A stretch of DNA of 64,000 bases from NCBI GenBank assembly GCA_004380135.1, contig QXCR01000101.1, positions 1 to 64,000 on the forward strand. The letters run 5' to 3'. A program made the position numbers and the translations under genes. Shown in pieces: positions 45,801 to 56,183 of this stretch (position 1 is the first letter of the stretch; every line of letters starts with the position of its first letter). The notes beneath the pieces were generated by a model. That model was given only the letters and a program-made list of their open reading frames with translations. It was not told where the DNA came from and ran no database searches. The stretch is from Stemphylium vesicarium. Its lineage: Eukaryota; Ascomycota; Dothideomycetes; Pleosporales; Pleosporaceae.

Positions 45801-47908
45801 CAAGATTCCGAAAGCAAGTCGAAGCAGCTGCTTGGAGAGCTGCAGTCCAAGTACGACCTCCTACTCGAAGAGAAGAAGGCTGCCGAGAATGAGCATCAGC
45901 TTGCCATTGAAGCTCTCAAGCAAGACTCAGAAAGCTCCTCGAGCCAGGCTCTGAACGAGCTTCAAGCAAAGTACGATTCCTTGTTGCAAGAGAAGACAGC
46001 CATGGAAACCGCGCACAAAGACGCCATTGAGGCATCCAAGGAGCAGTCGGAGAGCGCTTCGAGGGCACTCCTTGAAGACCTCCAGACCAAATACGACACG
46101 CTGCTTGAGGAGAAAACAGCAATGGAGACTTCTCACGTCCAGACCGTGCAAGCATTGGAGGCGGAATCGGAGCATTCGATCAAAGCAGCCCTTGCAGAGC
46201 TCCAATCAAAGTATGATGAGCTGTTGCAAGAGAAGGCTGCTGCAGACGATGAGCATACTCGCACAATGAACACGCTGAAAGAGGAAGCGGATACTGCGTC
46301 CAAACAGCTTCTTGAAGAGCTTCAGACCAAGTGCAACGGCTTGCAAGAAGATCTCAAGAGCACCACCGAAACCCTTGACACACTGCAAACGGAGTACAAT
46401 ATGGTCATCCAACAGAGAGACAACCATGAAGGTTCCAGCAAGTCTGAGATTGAGAGCCTTCAGAAGCAACGGGATGCTCTATCCGAACGACTTTCAGAAC
46501 TGGAGAAGGCCCATGCAGGTATCCTTGCCAAGCAGCTTGCAGACGAAGAAACCCATGCCAAGGCGCTCGACACCCAACAAGCCGAGATTGAGCAAAAGTA
46601 TGCAAGCTTACTGGAAATCATGCAAAGCGATGCCGACCGGTTGGAGCAGGAGAAGGCAGCAGCACTTGCAGGCAAGCAGTCTGCTCTCAATGAAATCGTC
46701 GCTCTTAAGAAGGAGCTTCACGCAGAGATTGATGAGCTCAAGAGTGGACTGGCCACCAAGGACCAATCCGATCCGTCTGCAACTGCTGAGATGAGTCTCA
46801 AGTACGAGACTCTTGTGGCCGAAAAGGCCGCCGCCGACAAGGAACACGAGGATGCGATCAACACACTAAGGGACTCCATGAAGGAAGAGTATGAGCAAGC
46901 CCTATCCAAGTTGCAATCCGAGTGCGATATCCTGCAGCAACAAATCTCAAAGACCGACAAAGAGCATAGTGATGCTGTCGAATTATTACGAGAGGAATTC
47001 AAAACAGGCCACTCGAGTGATGTACAAACTCTACGTCAGCAACTCGAGGCTGTGCAGAGGCAGCATTCGGACCTCACGGAGCAAAAGGCGTCCATGGACC
47101 AGGCACATGAGGAGGCCATAGGAGAGCTCATGGCAGGCATGGAGGCCAGTACTTCGGAAGCGCTACAGCAACTGCGGAAGAAGTACGATGCGCTTACCTC
47201 TGAGTTGGAGTTTGTACAGTCGAATCACGCCAACGAGCTTGAAGCCGCCAGACGAGAAGCTGCCGAACAGCGAGAAGCCAACGTGACGGCTGAGTCCAAC
47301 ACCCCAAACCCTGATGTATTGGCTTTGGAGGAAAGGATACATGCCATCGAACGCGAGCGCGATGAGGCTATCAAGGCCGCCGAGGAAGCCGAAGACCGCA
47401 TCGAGACGATGAAGGGCGAGGTTGTTCGCAAGCATCTCGCCCGCGTTGAACCGCTAGAAAAGCAGAATGCGCACCTCCTCGACAAGATCGACCGCCTGGA
47501 AGCCATCATCGCAGCCGGAGATAGAATCGCTCGTGCCGCCGCCACTCTAGGCGAGAAGCGCAACATCAACACTCTGGCGGAAGAGGACGAAGAAGAACAA
47601 GACGACTTTGGTCCTTTTGCTAGTAGTACCCAGCCTACCAAAGTGAACGGCAATAGTCCCGTCAAGGACGTTGACGTTGTCGGTACTGTGAGTTGAACCC
47701 AAGCGCCGCCCTCGTACGTGGATTTTTTCTGCTTTTTTGTTTTTTCCGACATTCGCTGCGCAACCAAATAACAGATGGCTAATACATTCTTCTCTAGCAG
47801 TTGGCCGCTATGCAAGAGACGTTGAACCAGCTCGCTGAGCTCAACAACGACGCCATTGCCGAAAGCACTAGGACTGCTCAGAAACTCACGGCAGACCAAG
47901 ATTATTAA
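42846..47908 (+). CDS. Giant coiled-coil protein with 40-residue repeats
   Basis: Exon 1 is 42846-47687 and exon 2 is 47801-47908. The 113-nt intron has a GTGAGT donor and a CTAGCAG end, so the first exon-2 codon could also be CAG at 47798. The product has 1649 residues. The first 330 are rich in Ser, Thr, Ala, Pro and Arg and look disordered and basic, as in microtubule-binding regions. Residues of about 350-1560 are almost all predicted coiled coil (Glu, Lys, Gln, Leu, Ala). Five exact-length 40-residue repeats (120 nt each) run from 45720 to 46319, with core LQ-x-KYDxLLxEKxAx. The tail is acidic (EEDEEEQDDF). It may be a cytoskeletal, Golgi or septal scaffold. No family name is certain. 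Confidence 0.85.
45720..46319 (+). repeat. Five tandem 120-bp units inside the coiled-coil gene
   Basis: Units start at 45720, 45840, 45960, 46080 and 46200, with a degenerate sixth from 46320. Each encodes 40 residues beginning LQ (A/S/T) (R/K) (H/Y) D. All five are the same length without indels, and the Leu and EEK/QEK positions repeat. The DNA is clearly diverged between units, so this is an old expansion kept by selection on heptad phase. Confidence 0.88.
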
Positions 47909-48779
47909 CTGCTTTTATCTATCCATTACACTGAGGAGATTATGAAGACTTTAGTGTGGTGGTATTACGGCCGACGGTGTGTTCTTCTTACGTACGAGAG
48001 CGGATACGATGCGTATGCGGACTTGCTTCCTTCTGTTTCTCTGTCACATATTGTTGTAATTTTTCCTATTCATGAGGGCTTCTTTTTCTAGCAGGAGGAC
48101 ATTTCTTTTTCTTTTTTGCTTCGACTACGTTCGTATGGCATTATACCCGGTTCAATGTATTATCGTCATATCAGCGGCTACTTGTTATGTTTACATCTAA
48201 GCCGTCCTTATCGTGCCTACTTCCCAACTTTGCGTTCGCCTTGGCTTTGGCGTTCCTGCCTCGCTCTTATCCGCATTGTGTATGCCAAGGAGATGCATGC
48301 ATGCATACCTCCATCTTGCGCCCATCAGCAAAGCTTCATGTACTTTTGTGTAAGCTTTGCATGTCTTAACAAACGAGGATTATCATGGCCTCCTCCCTTC
48401 TCAGAATAAATCAGCAGAGCTGGAGCTCATGTGTTCAAGGACCACGACATTTCCCCTTTACACAGATAGGCACTAGAAATGTGACCTGATCGATCTCTTC
48501 TCCAACATTCCCCAACCCCCCTTTTCATCATGCAACAACGACCCATGTCACGTCACGGACAAGTCTTCACATGCAGAAGTACACGAAACGATGATCATCT
48601 TTTCATGACACACAAGAAATGAAAGTTTCATACACTTTTATACGAAACAAGGCGCAGCCAAACAGAATAGAACCTCCCCCAGAAAAAAAAAAGAGGGGGT
48701 GTACATATATACAAGAAAACTTTTCCTCTCAACATTTCACATCCCACATCCCACATCACTCCACAATACCACCTCAAAT
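47909..48779. other. Intergenic region between convergent genes
   Basis: This 870-bp stretch holds the 3' ends of the coiled-coil and cellobiose dehydrogenase genes. It is pyrimidine-rich in places and has an A-run and G-run at about 48682-48697. No gene is seen. Confidence 0.5.
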
Positions 48780-51608
48780 CTAAGCACCATACCCATCCAA
48801 ATAGCTAGCCCTCCCCAGCTTCAGCGCATGAACATGCTCGCTCACAACCACAGGGCTAACAGGCTTATGTCCCGCCATGGAGCGCCTGGTAACGGTGCTG
48901 TGGCGGCGGGCTACAGGAGCGGAGCGACCGCGCTTGGAAGCTGTGTCATGGAGGCATTGGGAGTAGTAATCGTTTTGGACGACGCACTTCCAGCCCGAGG
49001 CGCAGGTGGTGGGGCCGTCGAAGCCGGTACCGCCGCAGCGTTCGTAGGGGCCTGCGGTTGTGGCGCCGGGGGCAGGGGACGCAGCGGGGGCGGACGCAGC
49101 GGGGGCGGATGGGGTTGAGGATTGCGCTGGGGAGGAGGCGATGGGGGTGGTTGATGAGGCGGGGGATGCGGACTCTACGGGGGCGGCGGACGAAGCTGGT
49201 GCAGCGGTAGGAACCGCAGGGGATGCGGTACCGATGGGCGCAGACGCAGCGGATGAGATGGCAACAGGAGCAGCAGAGCTGACGTCCTCAGGAACCGCCG
49301 GAGTGCTAGGCTTAGCATCGCCGCCACCACCAAGCGCAAGGATACGCTCAGCAGCCGCCTCGGCAGCAACCATGACGATAGCCTGCGTGTTTCCAGTGGG
49401 GAGATCCGGGTGAATGGACGCGTCAACAACGAACAGGTTGTCGGTGCCGTAGACCTTTGTGTCGGTATCGACGACAACGCCGGCGTCGCCCTTTGTTCCC
49501 ATCTTGGCGGTGCCGACGTAGTGGCTTCCCGTCTTGAAAGACTTGATCAGATCGGCGCCGGTGACGTTGGTGACGCCGGTGGGGGCGATGAGAGACAGGG
49601 TTGAGTTTCCGCCCTGCGTCATGGCGATCAGGCGGTCCATCATCATGGTGATGGCCTCGGTGTCGACATCGGACGTCATGTGCGGGTCGGTGCCGAAGGT
49701 GGTGGCGCCGTCGGCCGTGATACCAAGGCTACCGACGGACTTTAAGCCGTGGGTGATGTAGACCTTCATCTGAACGGTGTCGTCTTCAGGCGCATTGCAA
49801 GTACCCTGGAAGAAGATTTCGCTGCCGTCGGTGGTGTTGACAGATGACCACCAGTTCAGGCGCTGGCCGGACTGAGCGAGCATACCAGAGCCCTTGGCGA
49901 ACAGGTCGATGGTAGTTTGGTTGGGGGTGATGAGCGACTCCTTATCAGTTCCGGCAAGAGGAGAGCTTGTCTTGAACTTGACGGTGAAGATGGGGTGGTC
50001 CTTGATCTCGGCGCCTACTGGAAGGTCAATCCAGTCAGCCTCGTCGGGAAGCTTGACGCCGCTGTTGCCGCTGGCGACGGTCTGGAGCTGCTCAGCAGGA
50101 CCAATACCGGAGTTGAAAAGGATACGAGGGGTAGACATGGAACCGGCTGAAAGGACGACGCTGCCTCCGGCGTTGACGTTGTAGATGACGCGCTTGCCAT
50201 CGGCAGTCTCAACCTCGACACCAGAGATAGCCGAGCCATCGCGAACAGCACGAACAACGTTGGTGTTCATCATAAGGTCGAAGTTGTCGAGGTCCTGGGC
50301 GAGAGGAAGGTAGGTCCTGACGACACCCGAGCGGAGACCGTTGGCGATGTTCCAGGTTGGGTGGCCGTAAACATCGACCTTGGCGTTGGGGTTCTTGACG
50401 AAGTCGGTCTCAGTCCATCCTTGACCAGCGAAGAAGTTGGAGAGAACATCATAAGCACCATCGTCGTATCGGACGCCATCCTCAGAACCGTAGGTCTGTC
50501 CGGGGTTGCGCTCGTAGAGACGGTCGGCAGCGGCTGAGACATCAGCCCACTTCCAGCCCGCAGGCCACTTGTCGTCGAAGTCGCGCTCCTGGGGCTTGAC
50601 GTACATCATGGCGTTGACAGCAGTGCTACCACCGAGAAGGCAGCCTGCCATGTCGGCGGTATCGGAGCAGTAAGCAGGGCTGCCAACATCGCTAAGGTAG
50701 TAGCCGTATCCAGGAACGTCATACATGGAAACAGTGTCGTTCCAGGTCATGACCTCAGTGTCACCTGTGAAAGCGTACGAAGGGCCACCACGCTCGATCA
50801 AGAGGACAGAAGCGCCGCTCTCCGCGAACCTCTCGGCTGCGATGATACCAGCGGCACCTCCTCCTGCGACGATGTAGTCGTATGTGGTGTTGGCAACAGT
50901 GGCGGTGGTGTTACCAACTGGGGCAGCTGGTGCGGTCGAGTTACCTCCGGGTGTGGTGGAGTTTCCGGCGTCGGGGGTGCTGGCAACAGCGAGGGCAGCC
51001 CAGGTGTCGAAGTCGGTGCTGGTAGCGTTCGACATGGGAAGACCAAAGGCACCGAAACCAGCATCGTGGTAGTTGAGGGCAGCAGAAGTGGTGGTAGGGT
51101 CGGTCAAGGCCTTGTCTGAGTAAGCCCAACCCATGACGTTGACGCCGGGGGACTCGTAGATGACCATGCCGCTGGCTGGGTCATCGCTGATGCAGTTGGA
51201 GCACAGGAATGTGTATGAGAAAGCAGTCTCGTTAACAAAGGTACCGTCTGGGATAGGCGACATGGTGAAGTCGCCAGTCTTCACAGCCGGGTTGGTGTAG
51301 CCAGTGGCCTCACGGAAAGACGAGATAATCTTGTCCTCGTTGGGCCAGGCAACGACGAGGAGGTTGCCCGTCATGGACTGACCCATGCTGAAACCAGCCC
51401 ATCCTTCTCCATTCGTGACAGGCGCTTGAATCTGAGCAATAAAGTCGGTTGTTGGGTTCTCAGGAAGAGCGATACCGAGCTTGTAGCCCGAGGAGTGGTG
51501 AAGACCTTGGAACGTAATACCAGTCTTCTCGTCGGTGTAAGCCGAAGAAGTCTGAGCCGCAGCGCGAAGGGCGAAAAGGGCGGTGGATAGGAGGAATGAA
51601 CGAGCCAT
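48780..51608 (-). CDS. Cellobiose dehydrogenase with CBM1 and an extra C-terminal tail
   Basis: This secreted flavocytochrome oxidises cellobiose and passes electrons to lytic polysaccharide monooxygenases. It is intronless, with 942 residues. The signal peptide is MARSFLLSTALFALRAAAQ. The cytochrome domain has heme ligands Met75 (GFSMG) and His181 (NYHDAG). A Thr/Pro-rich linker leads to the GMC dehydrogenase domain with the FAD motif GGGAAGIIAAE near residue 240. CLLGGSTAVNAMM and GSHYVGTAKMG follow, and the catalytic His/Asn pair lies in SIHPDLPTGNTQ. After a Ser/Ala/Pro linker a CBM1 (YERCGGTGFDGPTTC to YYSQCL) follows near residue 860, making this a class IIA enzyme. Unusually, about 50 basic residues come after the CBM1, containing RR and KRGR sites. 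Confidence 0.94.
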   Translation of the reverse strand: MARSFLLSTALFALRAAAQTSSAYTDEKTGITFQGLHHSSGYKLGIALPENPTTDFIAQIQAPVTNGEGWAGFSMGQSMTGNLLVVAWPNEDKIISSFREATGYTNPAVKTGDFTMSPIPDGTFVNETAFSYTFLCSNCISDDPASGMVIYESPGVNVMGWAYSDKALTDPTTTSAALNYHDAGFGAFGLPMSNATSTDFDTWAALAVASTPDAGNSTTPGGNSTAPAAPVGNTTATVANTTYDYIVAGGGAAGIIAAERFAESGASVLLIERGGPSYAFTGDTEVMTWNDTVSMYDVPGYGYYLSDVGSPAYCSDTADMAGCLLGGSTAVNAMMYVKPQERDFDDKWPAGWKWADVSAAADRLYERNPGQTYGSEDGVRYDDGAYDVLSNFFAGQGWTETDFVKNPNAKVDVYGHPTWNIANGLRSGVVRTYLPLAQDLDNFDLMMNTNVVRAVRDGSAISGVEVETADGKRVIYNVNAGGSVVLSAGSMSTPRILFNSGIGPAEQLQTVASGNSGVKLPDEADWIDLPVGAEIKDHPIFTVKFKTSSPLAGTDKESLITPNQTTIDLFAKGSGMLAQSGQRLNWWSSVNTTDGSEIFFQGTCNAPEDDTVQMKVYITHGLKSVGSLGITADGATTFGTDPHMTSDVDTEAITMMMDRLIAMTQGGNSTLSLIAPTGVTNVTGADLIKSFKTGSHYVGTAKMGTKGDAGVVVDTDTKVYGTDNLFVVDASIHPDLPTGNTQAIVMVAAEAAAERILALGGGGDAKPSTPAVPEDVSSAAPVAISSAASAPIGTASPAVPTAAPASSAAPVESASPASSTTPIASSPAQSSTPSAPAASAPAASPAPGATTAGPYERCGGTGFDGPTTCASGWKCVVQNDYYSQCLHDTASKRGRSAPVARRHSTVTRRSMAGHKPVSPVVVSEHVHALKLGRASYLDGYGA

Positions 51609-52934
51609 GTCTGCGGTTGAAAGTAAAGTACAGAGAGGAAAAATTGTGTGGCACTGCCTACAAAAAAGAGCGTGAAGCCGTCAAGGCTGTAAAGAATGAC
51701 CAGAAAGCAACGTTCAAGGGAACGAGCAAAGAAAGCGAAAGAATGAATGAATGCAAGGAAGCTTGTATCGATTGTGCCACAGCAGCATGCTTCTCTATAT
51801 GTAGGCTGTCTCAAAGTGCGGGCCAAGCAAGCCTCAATCCGCCATGTCCTAGAAGGAAAGCCATCTCCGACCTAGTGTCCGTCAAACAAGCTCACGATGC
51901 AGCCTTGCGGTCATGTCGACCCCGGCATCTGGACTGTTGTGGTCCAGGAACATGGTCCTCGGAAGCGCTACGCATGTCAAAACGGTTCCCTGGCGTCTGC
52001 ACCACTGCGGGAAGTTAATTGCATAGCGCATGACCGAGGAGGGGCCGTTGCGCAGTTCGGCAACAAATACATGTTTATTCGTTGTCTGCCATGTTTCAAG
52101 TGTGTTCGGCATATTCCTGACGTTGTGGTGGAGTCTAGCCGTTTCGAAACGAATCGCCAAGGATGAAGCCGCCATCCTTTGGAAATTGCATGTGGGCCGC
52201 TGAGCAAAACACCATCTCCCATTGATTGTTTCGAGTCGAGGGTACCTTATCTCTTGTTTGACCCGGTGGCTGCAGGAGTCAGGCTGCGTCGCAGTTTTTG
52301 CGACTCTGAAGGCGAACGCGCAAGTCTTGATTCCATCGCCCACCGCACTGAGGACGACCTGATAGTGGAGATGAAAGGAGATGAAGAGGTGGAACGGCGT
52401 CTAGTTGACCTGATCGCAAGAAAGGTGTATCGTCGCCATCGACCGATCCCAGGGCTCTTATTCGAAAGCAGAATACATCGAGAGCGTAAAAGTTCTTACC
52501 CGGATAGTCTAGCCACTCGGTGCAGCGCCACGGTGAATAATGGTGGGTGCGAAGGCGGTTATTGTTGTTGGTGGTGATGCCCGGGTGAAGGCGTTTCACC
52601 CAGATCCTGGTTCAGATGACAAGTTGTCAGGCAACAACTAAGGCAGCGCTAGGTGGCTGGAGACGCCATCGCATTGACATGTAGACAGGCGCGTCAACGC
52701 GTTTGACCTGTCAAAGAAGTTGAAGCGGCGTCAAATCCGGGTGGCAATGTTTAGTAAGGAACTGAACGAGTCGAACGCGCTGATGTGTGGCGGAAAGTGG
52801 GGTAACAGAACCTCGGCCCATGGCGCCTTCAACGGGCTACCAGATGCGTGTACTATCCGGACAGGACGTCAAACTTCAACTCCACCGTGAGATATCTAAT
52901 ATCTTCATACTCGTATCTTCAAGGTTAATCCAAA
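51609..52934. other. Long intergenic region between divergent genes
   Basis: This 1.3-kb stretch holds the promoters of the cellobiose dehydrogenase and the thiolase. The longest frame (52343-51882 on -, 153 codons) overlaps others and has no domain features, so I leave it out. Confidence 0.5.
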
Positions 52935-54363
52935 ATGGCGCCGAAAAATGACATACCAGCTTACGTTCTCGGCGTGGGCCTTACCAAGTTCATCAAGCCC
53001 CGGCAGACACGGGCGTATCCCGAGATGGGCTATGAAGCAGGTGTAAAAGCCATGCTCGATGCTCAAATCAATTACGATGATGTCGAGACAGGAGTAGCAT
53101 GCTATTGTTATGGCGACACGACGAGTGGCCAAAGAATCTTCTACCAGTTCGGCATGAGCAGGTTAGATATTCCACATTGGCGCTGAGGTGAAGCACTAAT
53201 ACGCGGGTAGCATTCCAATTTACAATACAAACAACGCGTGTGCCACCGGTTCTACAGGGCTGCACCTTGCCCGCACCCTGGTCAAGAACGGTGCTATCGA
53301 TTGCGCGCTTGTCATCGGGTTCGAGCAAATGCAGCCGGGTTCGATCAAGTCTACCTGGAACGACCGACCCTCCCCTATGGGACTTTCGATGCGGATGATG
53401 GCCGACACACGTGGCATCACAAACTCACCACCCAATGCCCAGTACTTTGCTAATGCTGGCCTGGAATATATGGAGAAGTACGGTGCAGAGGCGCGCGACT
53501 TCGCTGAGATTGCGAGGATCAGCCATGCGCACAGCCAAAAGAACCCTTATGCCCAGTTCAGAGATGTCTATACGCTTGAGCAAATCGAAAAGGCTCCCAT
53601 GATTCACTTCCCATTGACGAAGCTGCAGTGCAGCCCTACTAGCGACGGTGCCGGTGCGGCCGTCATTGTGAGCCAAAAGTTCTTGGACGCCCGACCACAC
53701 CTGAAGAGTCAAGCTATCCTCATCGCAGGTCAAGCGCTCATGACAGATTCGCCCCAGCTATACTCAAAGTCCTCGATGGATCTCGTGGGCTACGATATGA
53801 CCAAGCGTGCAGCCCAGGCAGCTCTGAAGGAAGCCGGTGTGAGCGCCAAAGACGTCAAAGTCACCGAGCTCCATGACTGCTTCTCAGCAAACGAGCTCAT
53901 TTTGTTGGAAGGCCTGGGCTTCAGTGAACCTGGAAAGGCCCATATGATGGTTCGCAATGGCGATATAACATATGGTGGTAAAGGCCCGATTGTGAATCCG
54001 TCCGGTGGGCTTATTAGCAAAGGCCATCCTCTCGGCGCGACTGGTCTTGCACAGTGTGCGGAGTTGACATGGCAGCTACGCGGCTGGGCAAACAACCGAC
54101 TTGCTGATGGCGCCGATGTCGCGCTGCAACATAACCTTGGCTTGGGTGGAGCCGTGGTGATTAATGTGTACAAGCGCGCAGACGGCAAAAAGAACGTCAA
54201 CATGAGCGACGAAGAGATCAAGCAAGCGAGCCAGTTCAACTACAACCCAGCTGTAGAAGCGCGCTATGTAACCAAGGAGGAAGGCGACAAGGTTAGGAGT
54301 AAGACAGTCGCCTCGGAGTACGCACTCGGTGACACACTGGAGAAGATCTCAAGTCGATTGTAG
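52935..54363 (+). CDS. SCP-x-type 3-ketoacyl-CoA thiolase, peroxisomal
   Basis: This thiolase cleaves 3-oxoacyl-CoA in fatty-acid beta-oxidation. Exon 1 is 52935-53161 and exon 2 is 53211-54363. The 49-nt intron (GTTAGA, CACTAAT branch, GGTAG) gives 459 residues. The acyl-accepting Cys86 sits in NTNNACATGS. The C-terminal catalytic motif is SKGHPLGATG, and HDCFSANE is a typical SCP-x thiolase segment. The protein ends in SRL, a peroxisomal PTS1 signal. No SCP2 lipid-transfer domain is fused, so it is the thiolase half alone. In animals SCP-x acts on branched and sterol side-chain substrates. The fungal substrate is not known. Confidence 0.92.
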
Positions 54364-54607
54364 GGTAATTTCATATTTATTCAAAGACTTTTGTACTCCA
54401 TTGAATGAAAATTGATATCTTGGTAGCCGAGCGATCGTTATATTTCTTGGTTGGTAAGCCGCGCTAACCCTATACACATCACTGCTACCCTACATGGCGG
54501 ACCCAAGGACTCCAGCAAGCATGCGCGTTCTGTTTGTATTCGTTTCTGCTCCAGAATCTCTTCTTCGCAACAATCTTCCCTCATCTAAAGGCATACATGC
54601 ATTCAGC

Positions 54608-55590
54608 TCAATGCCCCATCGCAGTACCATTATGACCCTTCCTGACATCAACACACTCCCACGTCGGCTCAACACCGCGAATCTCACCAAAAGGATCATC
54701 GCACATTCCCCTCGCGCGATCATACTCCGTAGTAGCCACCACAGCATCCGTAACATTCTTCCCATAAACCTGTTCCATAAAGTCAAAAATCATGTCCTGG
54801 CCAGCGGTGACCTGGAACCCTTAATCAGCATTTGCCACCCACAAAACAGGAAGAAAGTAAAGGGATGGGGGAGGAAGAAACTTACACCAGAGCTGGACCA
54901 AATATTCCCATCAACAACCCACCTCGCCGGACTCCTCCACAGCACATCCTCGCCCATCGCAGTGACTAACCCCTGCGCCTCCTTATTCGTCGTCGCACTC
55001 CGTCCATCCAACACCCGAGATAGCACCAAAACCCCCGACGCCGTAAAAACGCTAAGCAAATACCTCAGCTTCGAATACTTCGTTTTGATAAACTCAACAT
55101 GCGGCTTAACATCCGGGTAAATACTGCCGAGCCCCCCGGGAACAAGCAGGACCTCAATGTCGTCGGGTGCGGTATCGAGGGTGTGCGTTGGCGTCATGGG
55201 CCACCAGAAAGAAGAGTTCATCGGTCGTATTCCGGGAGCGCGGGCGAGATCCAGACGGGGTCAAGCGTAGTGGAGAGGAGGGAGAGGTTCATGCGGTAGG
55301 AGGTCGAGGCGAGGTGCTAGAGCGGGTTTAGGACGCCGATTACGTCCATGGAGTCGAAGCTTGGGTAGAGCACCATGCCCCAGTGCTTGGGGCTGGGACT
55401 GTGTGAGTATTTGTTGGGTTGCGTGTTGTGCTTTGTTTGAGGGTTGAAACGTACCGTTTGAAGATGGTGTGGTCGCGGAGTGCGCTTCGGTTCTGGCTTC
55501 AGTCGTTGGAATGGTGTTATGGTTTGGGGTTTGCAAGACAGCTGCAGCGGCTGCAGTAGCGCTGAAGACAATGGGAGAAGCGAGTCTCAT
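54608..55590 (-). pseudogene. DJ-1/PfpI-like gene with several breaks
   Basis: The locus encodes, in pieces, a secreted-type DJ-1/PfpI (glutamine-amidotransferase-like) protein. The start at 55590 reads as a signal peptide (MRLASPIVFSATAAAAAVLQ). After a likely 56-nt intron (GTACGT...ACAG), the expected first strand and helix WGMVLYPSFDSMDVIGVLNP is present, but one frame away from that set by exon 1. It is followed by TAG where relatives often have Gln. The same frame continues coding-like (HLAS...MNLSLL) to TGA after PEYDR. One base over, the frame resumes at 55221 with MNSSFWWP and the core LLVPGGLG. It then runs through a clean GTAAGT...CCAG intron to a TGA at 54608. The nucleophile-elbow region reads FTASGVLV, without the usual Cys. 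Two or three lesions and the missing Cys suggest a pseudogene. Confidence 0.75.
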
Positions 55591-56183
55591 TTTGCCAGTT
55601 GCAAGTCGGGCTTGGTAGAATTGGAAGTGAGGTGCAAAGTATAATAGCGGGCTGGTTTTTTATACAACAGAGCGATCAGCCTATGGATTTCTATGGCGTG
55701 AACATATCGGATCGGATTGTACATTTCACACACCGAGTAAACCATTCCAAAGCCATTAATCCACCGCTGAGTATGTTTCCTCGACTTAGCTTGTGATCGA
55801 CACGAACGTGGAGTACGCGCCGAAGAGTGGCCGACGAATCAGAACCCAAATTGGACTACGCCCTCTAAACGAAAGTGGAGGCTCAAAGGGTCGGGTCGTT
55901 TAATGTGGAGAGGCTAAGCCCAAAAGCTTGACTTGTTACACAATTGAGAGTGTGGAGCACGCTCAAGTGGACATGTCGGAACGGATGAGAGCATCGAACC
56001 GTAACCCGATGAGCAGAAAACGAGCAAGATGGAGAATTAGCGATAAGCGCTGAGATGGTCATTGATAAACCTCGTGTTTCGCTAGGGTATTTACAGGGAG
56101 GATAAAGAGCAAATTGCACAGGAAAGACAACAAGGGAAATACGAAATCAAGTACGATACGGTTCGCGATCATTGGTTATCCTC
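55591..56183. other. Intergenic region, nothing supported
   Basis: This 590-bp stretch lies between the DJ-1-like start and the C2H2 gene stop. No coding frame with recognisable features is seen. Confidence 0.5.

Noticed and set aside
51882..52343. 153-codon minus-strand frame between divergent genes
   Set aside because: There are no recognisable features, it is overlapped by frames on both strands, and its length is within chance expectation.
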